From Epichloe hybrida (Eukaryota; Ascomycota; Sordariomycetes; Hypocreales; Clavicipitaceae), in assembly GCA_019022495.1 (NCBI GenBank), contig JAFEKR010000002.1, forward strand, positions 6,138,001 to 6,202,000: a stretch of DNA of 64,000 bases, written 5' to 3'. The notes below the pieces were generated by a model. That model did no database searches and was not told where the DNA came from. It saw only the letters and a list, made by a program, of their open reading frames with translations. Below, in pieces: positions 41,505 to 52,172 of the stretch. Position numbers and translations under genes: made by a program. Positions within the stretch are counted from its first letter, which is position 1, and the number at the start of each line of letters is the position of its first letter.

Positions 41505-44497
41505 TGTACTAGCCGCGGTCCTGTGCTAAGTTGCCGCTTTGCTTGCAGCACTGCTGTAGAATCTTGCCTTTCAGCTGTATGAACCGTACTAGCTATTAAA
41601 AAGGTATTCCTTTAGCTAGCTACTCCAATAACATGACGTTTCTTAGTCAATATTCGGCAAGCCTAATACTGTATAAGCAGAGAGGGCAGATTTGGAACGT
41701 AAGGGAACATACCAGAATGACCTTGAATCGATGTAGTCCTGCCGCTGCCAAACATACCTGCTCTTCCTCCTGTCTTTAGACATACTCGGGAACGTTATTC
41801 ATTGCAATTAGGCTGTAGGCTCTAGAATTATCAGCCACCATTATCTTATTACCCTCCGAGTTACGTGCGACATTGTTCACGGTGCGCTTTTCCAGCCACG
41901 TGTGATAGCAAGCCAGAAGTGGCTTCCTGCTAGACTTTCCATTGTCAACGGGACCACCGTTGTTAATCCTGTCATAGATCTTCGTGTAATAAGTCCCTGG
42001 ATTACACTTACCATAAAAGAGACTAATAGTTCTTATTGGGGAGCAGAGAACAAACCTTTAACCTTATTAAATTGTGGCTTTATTAATTTTCTCCCGTTCT
42101 CTCGAAAGAACGCATTAAGAAGCCGTGTCGCCTCCTTGCTGCTATAGTAGTCATTGACAGCTTTGATGCCAGTTTTAGTGAGGGTAAGGCACTCGGAGAA
42201 CAATTAGTTTATGATGTCTCGCCTAGCCCATCCGCACCCGCCTCCATAGAAATGGCATTAGTTAATGAAGGCAGTCTTAGTGCTGCAAAAAGGCAATTTG
42301 AAGAAGGCGGACCATTGTCAATGTTAAATCACGAGGAAGCTTATAATCTGAGGTGTCTGGATTTCACGTGTGAGAAAAGCAAAAGACTAGGAACTTCACT
42401 GAGCGAGGACCTACATCAAAACCCCACCCCCAGTAAGACGAAAAGAATGTGGACGACGAACTAAGCTTGCATATTGCCCACAGCATCATTTATCTACAAA
42501 ACAGCTAGCTATCCGAATCAAGACAGACCCAAGGAAGTACAAAGCAACCACACTTCAAAAGCCACACGGAATCTTCGCTAAATAATGTCACAAGAAGCTC
42601 CGCTACTAGTAGACGAAATTTCAATCACAAGTTCTCGGAATCCTCGATTAGTGTTACGGAAATTTTAACCGGGCCGTTGTCGTTTCTAATTAGGGTCGCT
42701 TCGGTAACCGGTAATAGCGTCCTCTTGGGGACATAAGATCAGCACTTGCATTAGCTTCTCATCTAAGATTCGAAAATTCTAGCTTGTTAGCGAGTGACAA
42801 GGGCAGTTTGACCTTTATTCATTCCCCATTTTGAAGTGAGCTTTACGTAAATCTTACAAAGAGTATTGTGGGACTACACACTAGGTATGTGGAATCTCAT
42901 ATGGCAACGTGAGCATGTGGAGATAATGTCTAGCTCTTAGTCGTTGTGCGTCAAGTCACTCATATGCCCACACCGAAAGATTCATTTAGCTAACTAACCG
43001 TGAGCCCTAGTTGTTAGATGCAAAAAGATACATACTCCATTATAGCCATCCGGTCGCCATCTCCATTCCTTCTCCCTAAGCTTGTTTAGGCAATCCTAAC
43101 ACTTTGACTCCATGCAGCGAGTAAGCGCCATGTTTAGGCAGAAGGAGTAGGTCAAGAGTTGGTAGGTTGGGATTCGGTGGCTTAAGAGAGACGAGAGGAA
43201 TCCATTTAGTATACGTAGGAGCTAGGTAGATGCTTAGGTCACTCTTGCATCTTGGGTAATCTATCCTAAAATATCACGGTCAGTATTATAAGGTAGGCAA
43301 AGGTTAGATTCCACAAATGAAGTTCCTAGATATCACTAACCGCCGCAGAATATGCATCTACACTTCCAGGCTAATCTGTATTCCGTTAGCTAACTCGTCG
43401 ACCTCAAGGGCTCTTTCCCATCGAGTCATACAAAGACCATCACAATGTTAGAGCTCTGCACCTCATCCAAAGACATCATAGTCAGTGTTAGCGACATGCA
43501 GAGACTAATTTTCACAAACCAAGTTCTCCTGACGTCGCTGACTGCCAGTAGAAGGCGCATCAAATACCCCTTTATCGAGTTTCGTGGAAGTTTGTTTATA
43601 TCTAACCACTTTATGAACCCTATTGAAGCAAATTCCACCAGTCACATGAGGAATCATGCGATGCTAGTCCTCCAACGCGCGTCGGCTCAAGATATAATAG
43701 CCAATATAGTAGCCCGCAAAGCTTTGCTTCCACAAATAAAGCTGCCTAGATTTTGCTAACCGCCGCCAAAGATGCATCATATGTCCCGTTTCTACTGCAT
43801 CCAGCTAGCCACTTCATGCACCTAGTTGCCTCCACCTACACTAGTCACGCAAAAATGAAGAAGATCATGTTAGTCCCGTTAGATATGTCTTATTATTACG
43901 TTAAGTCTCCTTAGATAATATCCGTGGGCTAAGCGGGGGCAATACTCAAAAGCAAGTTGCCTCTACTTTTCTATTTCATCCTACCTCCTTCACCTCTCAA
44001 GCTATCATCCTCTTCCCACTTCGCAACCATCACGTCACAAATCCCCGCTGTCACTTCGTCCATAGAAACGAATTTCATTAATCCTTTCTAATTATCTCAA
44101 AGTGAACTTCCTAATCTCTAATACTGACATGCCAAGACATTCGTTATAACTAGTGAAGCCCCTTGTGCTACTGGTTTCCCCGAGTTCAACTGGCCTTGTG
44201 GAATTTTGTCTACACAGGTCCGGGGTGTTTCCTTGGCCCCCTTTGGTGAAAATCTCAATCCAACAGGTATCACTATGTTAAACCAGCCTCGTTGAGTTTC
44301 TTTATGTTAGAACGCTTCCTTTGTGCCCTTTGGTGCAGGTCTCAGTCCAATGGGTGTCGCTGTGTTAAACCCCGTCCTATGGAGTTCCGCCTTTACAAGA
44401 TATCACCGCATTGAACCACGGCTATGACGCGCCGCCTTCTCAGAGCTAGAACGGCTCCTTTGCAAGGGCCGAGGCACACCCTGCCCTGAATGTTGAT
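41505..44497. other. Degenerate gene-free region
   Basis: No intact gene. A coding-like patch on the minus strand, about 42030-41776, reads INNGGPVDNGKSSRKPLLAC and KMVADNSRAYSLIAMNNVPE, then TAA. It may be the C-terminal end of another decayed protein, possibly related to the adjacent HExxH fragment, but no start or catalytic motif was found. ORFs at 42252-42464 (+) and 43445-43759 (+) lack domains. Two near-copies of AATA(G/A)AGCTGCCTAGAT…CTAACCGCCGC occur around 43310-43345 and 43730-43765. Confidence 0.35.
44238..44410. repeat. Two degenerate 87-bp direct repeats
   Basis: CTTTGGTG at 44241 and 44328 opens two copies that continue ..TCTCA.TCCAA..GGT(A/G)TC.CT.TGTTAAACC. Identity is moderate, so the duplication is old. 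No function is apparent; it lies just upstream of the interrupted ORF at 44498. Confidence 0.5.
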
Positions 44498-45214
44498 ATG
44501 ATGGATCCGCAGCAAGATTATTATGCTACTCCGGTCATGCAGAAGACCAGTCCTTCAGCTTGGGGCTCAAAAATCAGCTCTAGAGGTCCGAGGTCCACCG
44601 ATGAAGAATTATCCACCATCGTCAACTCCTCTCATAATGAAAAGCTAAATTGCCATCAAGGAGATATTCAAACAAGCAAGCCTACATCCCTAGAGTCTCC
44701 ACTTTCAGAATCTCCGCGTTGTCTTAAAACTATGCTCGATTTCTTGGGGTATCCCCTATCACCCGCATCCCTAGAAACTTCGCCTTCTCTTCGAGCACAA
44801 ACACAAACTAAGACTTAAGTCTACATCGACCTGACTCAAGGGGATAAGCCTCAACCAAGCACTTGCAGACAAGTTATGCTATCGCTTCGTCCAGAGAACA
44901 TGGCTGAGGGCGCAGTACTAGGGGCGCCGGAATCTATGGTAGAGCCTCGACCTCGGAGTGGAATGAAACGGAAGCATAGACACGACAATGAAGAAGGCGA
45001 GCCACAATGGACCGCCATCCAGATACAAGCTCCGAACAAGAGGGCTCAGAAAGGCCTTAGAACGAGCAATATGACTAAGAGGATAAGGTTGAAGGCCAAG
45101 ACAGTCTCATTGAAAAGCGAGGAAGGCAAGGAACCTCGGACATCCTATCGGAATAGTCTTATGTGGTCACTAGAAGTCCTCGCGCGGGAAATAGAGAGCA
45201 TTAACTCTATGTAG
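44498..45214 (+). pseudogene. Unknown ORF interrupted by one TAA
   Basis: Two ORFs (44498-44818 and 44876-45214) are in the same frame, separated only by the TAA at 44816-44818. The sequence between the stop and the second ATG (VYIDLTQGDKPQPSTC) also reads as protein. Together they make 239 codons with one stop. CAA to TAA is the single C-to-T change expected from RIP. The product would be a hydrophilic Ser/Pro-rich protein with a basic patch (RSGMKRKHRHDNEEGEPQW) that could be a nuclear localisation signal. I do not recognise a family. A tiny intron removing the stop cannot be excluded, though no good donor is seen. Confidence 0.4.
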
Positions 45215-45853
45215 TTCTTTTTGGATAGTGAAAACTTCCAAAATCTCTATTTATTCTTATTTATCCAAGGTTAAGGAGAATGATAGGCAGGATACATAGT
45301 GGAAAGGTAATAATGGTTTTGGTATTTATTGATTTTTTAATTTTTTTTACGTCATTGGTTATGGCCAATGCATCCAATTTTTTATAAACACTTGAAGTGA
45401 AACTCCGCAGATAAAACAGATAATGCATCTACATCAAACCTATCGCCAAGTTCTAAGTTTTAGAATTAAACCTAGTCCACCTCCCTACTCTCGTCATCTC
45501 CAAGCTGAGAGGTAGTCCGATAAGATAAGAAATCGCCGCCTTAAAGGGGTGAGCTAGATCAATATATCGCCAGTATAGGTATGTAGTTAGCCTCCTTAGC
45601 AAAGCTAAGAGCCGTTAGAACGAACGGTTTCAGCTCACGCTTAGCAGATGTGAAAGCTGCAAAAGAGATCTGTTTGGCTTCACTATCTTCACAATCGTTA
45701 CTAGCCTTATGGCGAAGTTAGTTTAGAGAGCCAAGTGGGACGCGACGCAACGCGACGCGAAACGGTGGAATGGACGCGGAGATTTACTATGTGCCCTAGA
45801 GGCGGCTAGGTAATAATAGATAATATCCGAAGCATTCCTTCTTTTCAGATTAT
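45215..45853. other. Intergenic, no gene seen
   Basis: AT-rich DNA with no domain-bearing ORF. GACGCGACGCAACGCGACGCG-type short repeats occur around 45737-45760. Confidence 0.35.
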
Positions 45854-45994
45854 GTAGATGACTGTATGATGTAGATGACGGTATGATGTAGATGACTATA
45901 TGATATAAATGACTGTATGATGTAAAGAACTGTATGATGAAAATAACTATATAATGGAAATGACTGTATGATGGAAATGACTGTATGATGGAAA
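45854..45994. repeat. 17-bp minisatellite
   Basis: About eight units of a 17-bp motif (ATGACTGTATGATGTAG type, with GGAAA variants toward the right) follow one another without interruption. They end exactly where the 105-bp tandem duplication begins. Confidence 0.85.
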
Positions 45995-45995
45995 T

Positions 45996-46205
45996 ATTCG
46001 TGCCTTTCACTTATCTCCTTCGGCATCCTCCTTAGTTGTGGCACATCATTCGCGACCGCTTCCGTAGCCTCACTCTCAGCCTCCTCAACTCGCGAATTTT
46101 ATTCGTGCATCTTATCTTCTTCGGCTTCCTCCTTTGTTAGTGGCACATCATCCGCGGCCGTTTCCGTAGCCTCACTCTCAGCCTCCTCAACTCGCAAATC
46201 ATCAC
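45996..46205. repeat. 105-bp tandem duplication covering the 3' end of the orphan gene
   Basis: Copy 1 (45996-46100) and copy 2 (46101-46205) both start ATTCGTGC and share long identical blocks, for example TCCGTAGCCTCACTCTCAGC. Copy 2 is the C-terminal coding end of the minus-strand gene; copy 1 lies just beyond its stop codon. Copy 1 retains the same acidic reading (AESEATEAVANDVP type) but is no longer translated. Confidence 0.88.
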
Positions 46206-47451
46206 CACTGGCCTCCCCATGTAATAGCAAATCCTGCTCCAGCAGAGAACGTATGACCAAGCTTGAGGTCAACTCCTCCGTGAGGCGCTTGTTGATCTCT
46301 TCACCTTCCTCCTTGCGACGAGCTCGCTCCTCATTAGTCAATGCCATCCGCTTCTGCAGACCACCGCTAGCAGATTTGGGCAGGAAACCTGGGGCTAGGT
46401 ATTTCTCAGATTTTCCCCCTGACTCAAGCAGAAGATCCAAGACTGCTGCACCGAGATTGAGGACATTTTCTTGGCGGAAGGAGGTGGGATCTTGCAGCAG
46501 TTGAACCCCAATTCCAAACGCAACGGACAAAATTGTTCCGGCGCCGGGAATGAAGCCAAGACCTAGCTCAACAACTTGAAGAACAAGTTTCATAATGAAT
46601 GAGGAGTATTGGTAGGGTCTCCAGCCGACCTCGACGCCAAATGTTGCGCTGAGGACTTTGGCCACATCCATCTCGCGGAAGAACGCCGCAGCTTGATAGG
46701 TTTTACCAGTGTTCCAGGTTCTTGCAGACGAGGCACAAACAACCAACTCATCTCCTCGAACTTTGGCTTTAAACAAGCCCTGGTCAGGATTGCGCAGTTT
46801 GTGCGGAATCGTCAAGAATGCAATGATGTCAGGGACCTTGAAACCCCAGGTCAAATCATCTCTCCAACCAAGGCCGCTCTGCGGGGTGACGGAAATTTTT
46901 TTAAATTTGCCTCGCAGGTTGGAAATTTCAAGCTCGCTTCGGTGTCTGAAGTCGATGACGACGTAGGTACACAGATTCTGGAAAGCTTGGTCGGTGGTTT
47001 GGGCCACAGGGAAATAGATAGCCCTGAGAGGGATCGTGGCATCAATCCACAGCCACTGCGTGTCTTTGTGGTGAATTGCCACCGGGCGAAGGATGTACTT
47101 CCTCGGGCCACCACTATCAAGGTCCCGACATTCATTCCAATTGAGACTGTTGCAATGACTGTGTACAGCGAGCATATTGTCAGGGTTTCTGTCCTTGCTC
47201 TCGCCCACGAAGAATTTGTCCCAGTCACCAAAGCGCGTCTTCCACCAAGGAGCAGTACCACTTTCCCATTGAGATCTTATATGGGCTTTGGTTGTCGTGT
47301 TTTTTTCTCGCCATCCGTTCCAGTTATATTCAAGAAGAACATGGCTGTAGAACTGGTTTTTGTCTTGTGCAGTCCAATTATTGCCAGCGTATTTCAGGGA
47401 AGATCTAACGAAGTAACATTCGCCTTCAGGGTAATAGGAAGCCATTTCCAA
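46099..47451 (-). CDS. Orphan protein with glycine-rich hydrophobic hairpin segment
   Basis: An intronless 450-aa ORF with no signal peptide. Residues 1-275 form a mixed, Trp-rich region (WWKTRFGDWDKFFVGE, WRDDLTWGFKVPDIIAFL) with no domain I recognise. Residues 284-320 are hydrophobic and glycine-rich (LVELGLGFIPGAGTILSV plus AFGIGVQLL), long enough for a helical hairpin that could insert in membranes. The tail (from about 365) is strongly charged, with KEEGEEINKRLTEEL coiled-coil potential and a Glu-rich end. This layout recalls pore-forming or membrane-perturbing effector proteins, but that is inference. The gene sits between degenerate repeats. The large antisense ORF (46609-47457) is its shadow. 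Confidence 0.68.
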   Translation of the reverse strand: MEMASYYPEGECYFVRSSLKYAGNNWTAQDKNQFYSHVLLEYNWNGWREKNTTTKAHIRSQWESGTAPWWKTRFGDWDKFFVGESKDRNPDNMLAVHSHCNSLNWNECRDLDSGGPRKYILRPVAIHHKDTQWLWIDATIPLRAIYFPVAQTTDQAFQNLCTYVVIDFRHRSELEISNLRGKFKKISVTPQSGLGWRDDLTWGFKVPDIIAFLTIPHKLRNPDQGLFKAKVRGDELVVCASSARTWNTGKTYQAAAFFREMDVAKVLSATFGVEVGWRPYQYSSFIMKLVLQVVELGLGFIPGAGTILSVAFGIGVQLLQDPTSFRQENVLNLGAAVLDLLLESGGKSEKYLAPGFLPKSASGGLQKRMALTNEERARRKEEGEEINKRLTEELTSSLVIRSLLEQDLLLHGEASGDDLRVEEAESEATETAADDVPLTKEEAEEDKMHE

Positions 47452-49590
47452 AAGTGATCTAAGTGGGAGATGTTAGTGTTTGTAAGGAGTCAGATAAGGT
47501 GATATCAAGATGATAGTATTGATAATTTGAACAAGAAAGCTCCCTAGTATTGGGTAAGAAAGCCTTTATATAATAGCAATACTAGGACACGAATCTAGAT
47601 GTCCCTAATTTCTTTTCTCGCCTATAATCCTAAGTTAATACTGCATTAACCTAAGCACTAGGCATTTCCTAAGAAATATGGGTCACTATTACATTGCGTT
47701 ATATTGCGTTGCGTTAGCGCATTATATTACGTGATTATATCGCGTTTTTTTTATTGCGTTGTGTTATTGCGTTACGGTGGGTTATTATGTTGCATTGCGA
47801 CACTGTGGCGTGGTTATTAGACTCTTCTAATCATCCAATTATTGGATAATTAGTAACCTAGTTTAGTTTTCCTACTACAAAGCAAACATGACTGCAGGAG
47901 TACTAGTAAATAGCATAAATTGCTATCTAGCGTAACTTATATATATATATATATATATATTACATTGCGTTAATTATATTGCATGGTGTTATTACATTAC
48001 GTTGCTTTATTATATTGTATTATAAGGCCTAATAATAATAAAAAGGAGGGAAGAAATTGTATGGAAGACATTATAAGCATTTTAAGCATTATGTTATGTG
48101 ACTAGGATTGTGACCTCTCAAGACCTCGGGCCTCTAGACCTCGGATCTATCGGCTTCGTTGGATCCCAAGTCATGTGACCTCCTAGCTAAATAAAACCCC
48201 TAGATTCCCTCCCTTTTTATAGAACATCAACTCTCCCTTTTGTGCTGTTATAGCTACGGATTGTTTAATTGAGAAGATAGGCTTGACTTAATAAGAGACC
48301 TCGCTGTAAAGGGCTTGGGCTTTGCCCAAGCATTTGTCATAGTGCATACGAGTGGGGATAGTCCTAAGTTAGCAAGGATACAAAAAGGGGGCTAACATAA
48401 GGTAATTAGGGGGTATAAGAGGTATTAGTAAGGACAGGTCTTTTACCTTCCTTTCTTCTATCCTCAAGTTTCTTAGTACTATATTGACGCCCTATCGCAG
48501 TTGCCTAGGGGCCAGTCCATTACACTCGCAGCTTGGATCCTCGCGATAGATCGCAAATATCGCAACCCTAGATCCCGATATCTAGGTTCAATCACTGATA
48601 TTGTCAATATCGTCAATATCGTCGCCTTCGTTATCATTGTCACCGTTATTTCCGTCGTTTTCGGGTGGTTGTTTTCGCCTAACAAAATGTACAAGCGTTA
48701 TTGCAAGCTATCTGCTACTAAAAGGAGCTAGTATATTTAGTAAGAGATTGAGTGGAAAGTTATTTATTCCGTTTATTGGACTAACGCATTATGCGCATTC
48801 TATGCGCATTTAATGACCCACAAAAAATCGTATAGCCCCACAGTGAAGACCTCATTGATGTTCGCTAATTGTTCACTTCTACATTGTTATTTCTAGCTCT
48901 GTTTTCCTCATTAACATTTCCTTACATTTTCATTCGTGTCCTACCTTGTAGACTATGAACTATTCTTATTCTCACTTGTCTAGATTATCACCGGGGGATC
49001 CGCTAGATTATAATCGATTAATGACAGTAAACTAAGTGTGACTACTAATCTAACTAGTTAGAGGGCACCAATCTATGAAAAAAGTTCACATAAGGAAGAT
49101 AACAGGGTTTACCTACTAGCTTAGCACTAAGTTAAACGTACCCACTTCAAGACATTCACTCAGCCAAGACAGATAGCCTGTAAGGCTCTATGCGTTATAA
49201 GGCGCGTGGCCTATAGGGCAGCCCACAGGGCATTGTGGCGCGGTAATAGGTCTTAAGTAATTCTAAGGTGCAATGTTAGCAACAGCTAGCATTAACTAAT
49301 CTTTTAGTCTATTAGGGAATTTAGCACACCTTCTAGGTTCTTACATACCCAAGGAAGGTAGCGAATCATCTATTCCTCAAGATAGAAAGTCACATAGGAA
49401 CGCGCGTCCTAACGGGGTAAGAGTAGGACAGTATTAGGTGAGAGCTTCTCTGGCTTAGTTTAAGACATAGGAACAGGAGGCCTGCAATTGACGGTGCCCC
49501 GCACAGTACCCGATGGCAATTGATTGCATTGCGGCAATTTCCGGCAATTTGGACCTAGATTGCAATTAATTTGACAAATACTAATACATG
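47452..49590. other. Gene-free AT-rich flank of the large TIR element
   Basis: No gene is supported. Contents are: degenerate ATTGCGTTATATTGCGTT-type repeats (about 47,690-47,800 and 47,960-48,020); an AT dinucleotide run (about 47,938-47,960); a possible solo-LTR-like stretch around 48,100-48,540, with a TTTTTATAG TATA-like box and no confirmed partner; and TATGCGCATTTAATGACCC near 48,801-48,819. The last resembles a right end of the MITE family seen at 32 and 36 kb, without a matching left end. Confidence 0.4.
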
Positions 49591-49627
49591 TACGGTGGCA
49601 CCTTAGACAGGCCCCGCAAAGGGCTGC
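49591..49627 (+). repeat. Left terminal inverted repeat of the 4.6-kb element
   Basis: Begins TACGGTGGCACC and contains CCCCGCAAAGGGCTGC. It matches the reverse complement of 54161-54197 at 33 of 37 positions. It stays GC-rich compared with the interior, so the ends escaped most of the mutation. Confidence 0.85.
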
Positions 49628-52059
49628 TAAACAGAAAACCCACATTATTATTTTAGGTAAGCTATGTAAATAGTAAATTAAATCTATATGTAAATTTAAG
49701 GAAGTGTATATATATAAAATAAAATTAAGCTAAGCTAGTCTTCACTTTACTTAACTCTTATATATAAGAGTAAGCTACTAACCTAGAATACCACAAGAAA
49801 GTGCTAGCTATTGTTTTAGATTAGCTAGCACTACTAGCTAATATCTCTGTTTATAATCACTTAGTTAAGAGCTTTATTAATAGTGTTAGAATATATATAA
49901 AAGGGCTATGATATAACCTTAAAGCAAAAGAAGCAAGGGAAAATTTATATATATAACTTTAAAGAATAATAGGATTATTTATAGTTCTATCCTTATCTAG
50001 CGTAATTAGGTTATCTTTAGTCCTAGGTCCTTTAATAAGGTTAACTAGCTATTCTTAGGAACTTATATTTAATCCTATATAAGCGTCTCCTACTAGCAAA
50101 CCTACCTAGTCTCTATTAAAATAAGAAGACATATAATCTAGCTATTTATAGTTACTACACGCACTACTAAAGTAGCCTAGTAAGTATATATAAACTAGGA
50201 ATAGTATAGTAAGATTATCTTTATCCTATGCTATCTATTATATATAGTGGTTATAAGGATTTACACATAGTATATCTCTTAATTAAATTAAGAAGGCATT
50301 TATATATAAGGGCTACTTACTTTTAATTTGCTTTAGTTAGACCTAATCTTAAAGAAATCATATATTATAGCTAGGTAAAGTAAGAATAGCATATTACTCT
50401 TATAAATAAATATATAGGCTAAGACTATTCCCGCTTATATAAGCTAAAAGTAACTAAGGTATGCTAGGAATGCCACATATAAGACCCTAGAAGAGGTCTT
50501 AGTTATATGTTATAAGAGGTGTTAAAGCTATATATATAGGTAGGTTTAAGGCAGAAGGGCTACTATATTACTATTACTATTACTATAGTCTATACTAAAA
50601 TTAGATATAAGTAATTAAAATAGTTATAATATATATAAAAAAGGCATATTAACTAGAAGAGAAAATTATTAGTATATAGCATAAGAATAAAGGGATTCTA
50701 TATATATATACTATTATTATTATTATTATTATTATTGTTTTTATAAAAATTAAGAAAGGAAAAATTTAGGATTATAGCTTTTAGCTATAGGTTTTTTTTT
50801 CCTTATAGCATATAACTATCTACTACCTATTAGCTTAGGCTATATAATTTATAACTATATATCTTAACTTATAGCTAGTAAGTACAGATCTATCTATATA
50901 AGGTAAGAGCAAGTGACCCTTAGAATTATATTTAGCCTAAGAATCCTTACACATATGTATATAACTAAAATTTATACTAAACCCCTTTTTACCTCTCTTT
51001 TTTTTTCCTTTTCTTTCTCTTTTCTTTCTTTCTCTTTTTATTCTTTTCTTTACTTTCTTATATAATACCTAGCTACTTAAATTATTAGTAATAAAAACAA
51101 TGCCTAAAGGCATTATATATACACAAAGAAATTCAGAAAGCTTATCTAGATGCTACTTTTTATTTACACTATAGCTTACGTTAGCCTTAATTAATTGCTA
51201 TTAATTTAGATAACAAAATATTAACTTCCCGTATGAAATCTCTATTAATATTATCATAGCTAATTCCTATAGCGCAAAGTAAAAGAGATTATACATTAAA
51301 TTTTACTAAACATTTCTAAACACAAGCATAAGAGGCAATATAAGCTACCTAAGCTTCTACCTCTAAGGATTTATATAACTATCCCTAAGGGCTTTATATT
51401 TAGTTAATTCTATTGCTTTCACATAGTTGTTATAATAAAGGCTTTTTTATCCTAAAATCAGTTACTAAGCTTAGTTTATATAAGACTTCTTACTATTATA
51501 CTAAAGCTAATTTTATTTAGAGCTTATAAAGCTCTAATCTCTTTTATAGGAAAACAAGCTTAGTGAAGTTAGTCTAGTGACTAAAGCTAACTAGCTATAT
51601 AAGTTTGTATAACTAAGCTTTTTAGAGTAGTTTAATAAAAAAATTCCCTATAAGCTTAGATAAGCTTATTCTAAGGCATCTAGCTTCCATTAGCTCCCTT
51701 AATTACACATTAGATTAAATTATACAGTCATTAATCTCTTTAGGAAAAAAAATTCGTATAATTAGGAGATTCAAGATAGTTACATTCTTGTCTTTCTAAA
51801 TTTTTATATTATAAAGGAAGACTAAATAAAGGAAGAAAAAATCAAGGAAAAAAAGACTACTATAATAACAAAAAAACATACAAAGCATCAAAAGGATTTA
51901 TTATAATCTAACAAGTCACCCCCTTGTACAAAAGAACTATCGTAAAGCTCCTCCCTTAGCCTATTACTAATAAGGCTAATTAAACAAAGCAAATCTAAAC
52001 CTCTTAATTCTTATACAGATAAGCAATCTTAACAAGAACAATAATCTATACTTAATATA

Positions 52060-52172
52060 GAAGAGCGTACTAATGTAAAAGAGCATACTAATGCAGAAAA
52101 GCGTACTAATGCAGAAGAGCTTGCTAACATAGAAGAGCTTACTAACAGAGAGGAGCTTACTAATATAGAAGA
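52060..52172 (+). repeat. 18-bp tandem repeat inside the AT-rich element
   Basis: About six units of GAAGAGC(T/G)TACTAATGTA/GCA-like sequence; read on the plus strand they give EELTN(A/I)E-type hexapeptides. This is the best remnant of coding structure in the element and suggests that a protein with an acidic repeat was once encoded there. Confidence 0.65.

Noticed and set aside
43426..43759. Overlapping ORFs on both strands (70 and 104 codons)
   Set aside because: No domains, no splice partners, within degenerate DNA.
45854..45994. Possible CRISPR-like array
   Set aside because: Units are directly adjacent 17-mers without unique spacers, and the host is eukaryotic.
46609..47457. 282-codon plus-strand ORF
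   Set aside because: Exactly antisense to the better-supported 450-aa minus-strand gene; its protein has no independent features.
48100..48540. Solo LTR of a retrotransposon
   Set aside because: TATA-like box and GC-richer patch are suggestive, but no TG…CA ends, partner LTR, primer site or target duplication could be confirmed.
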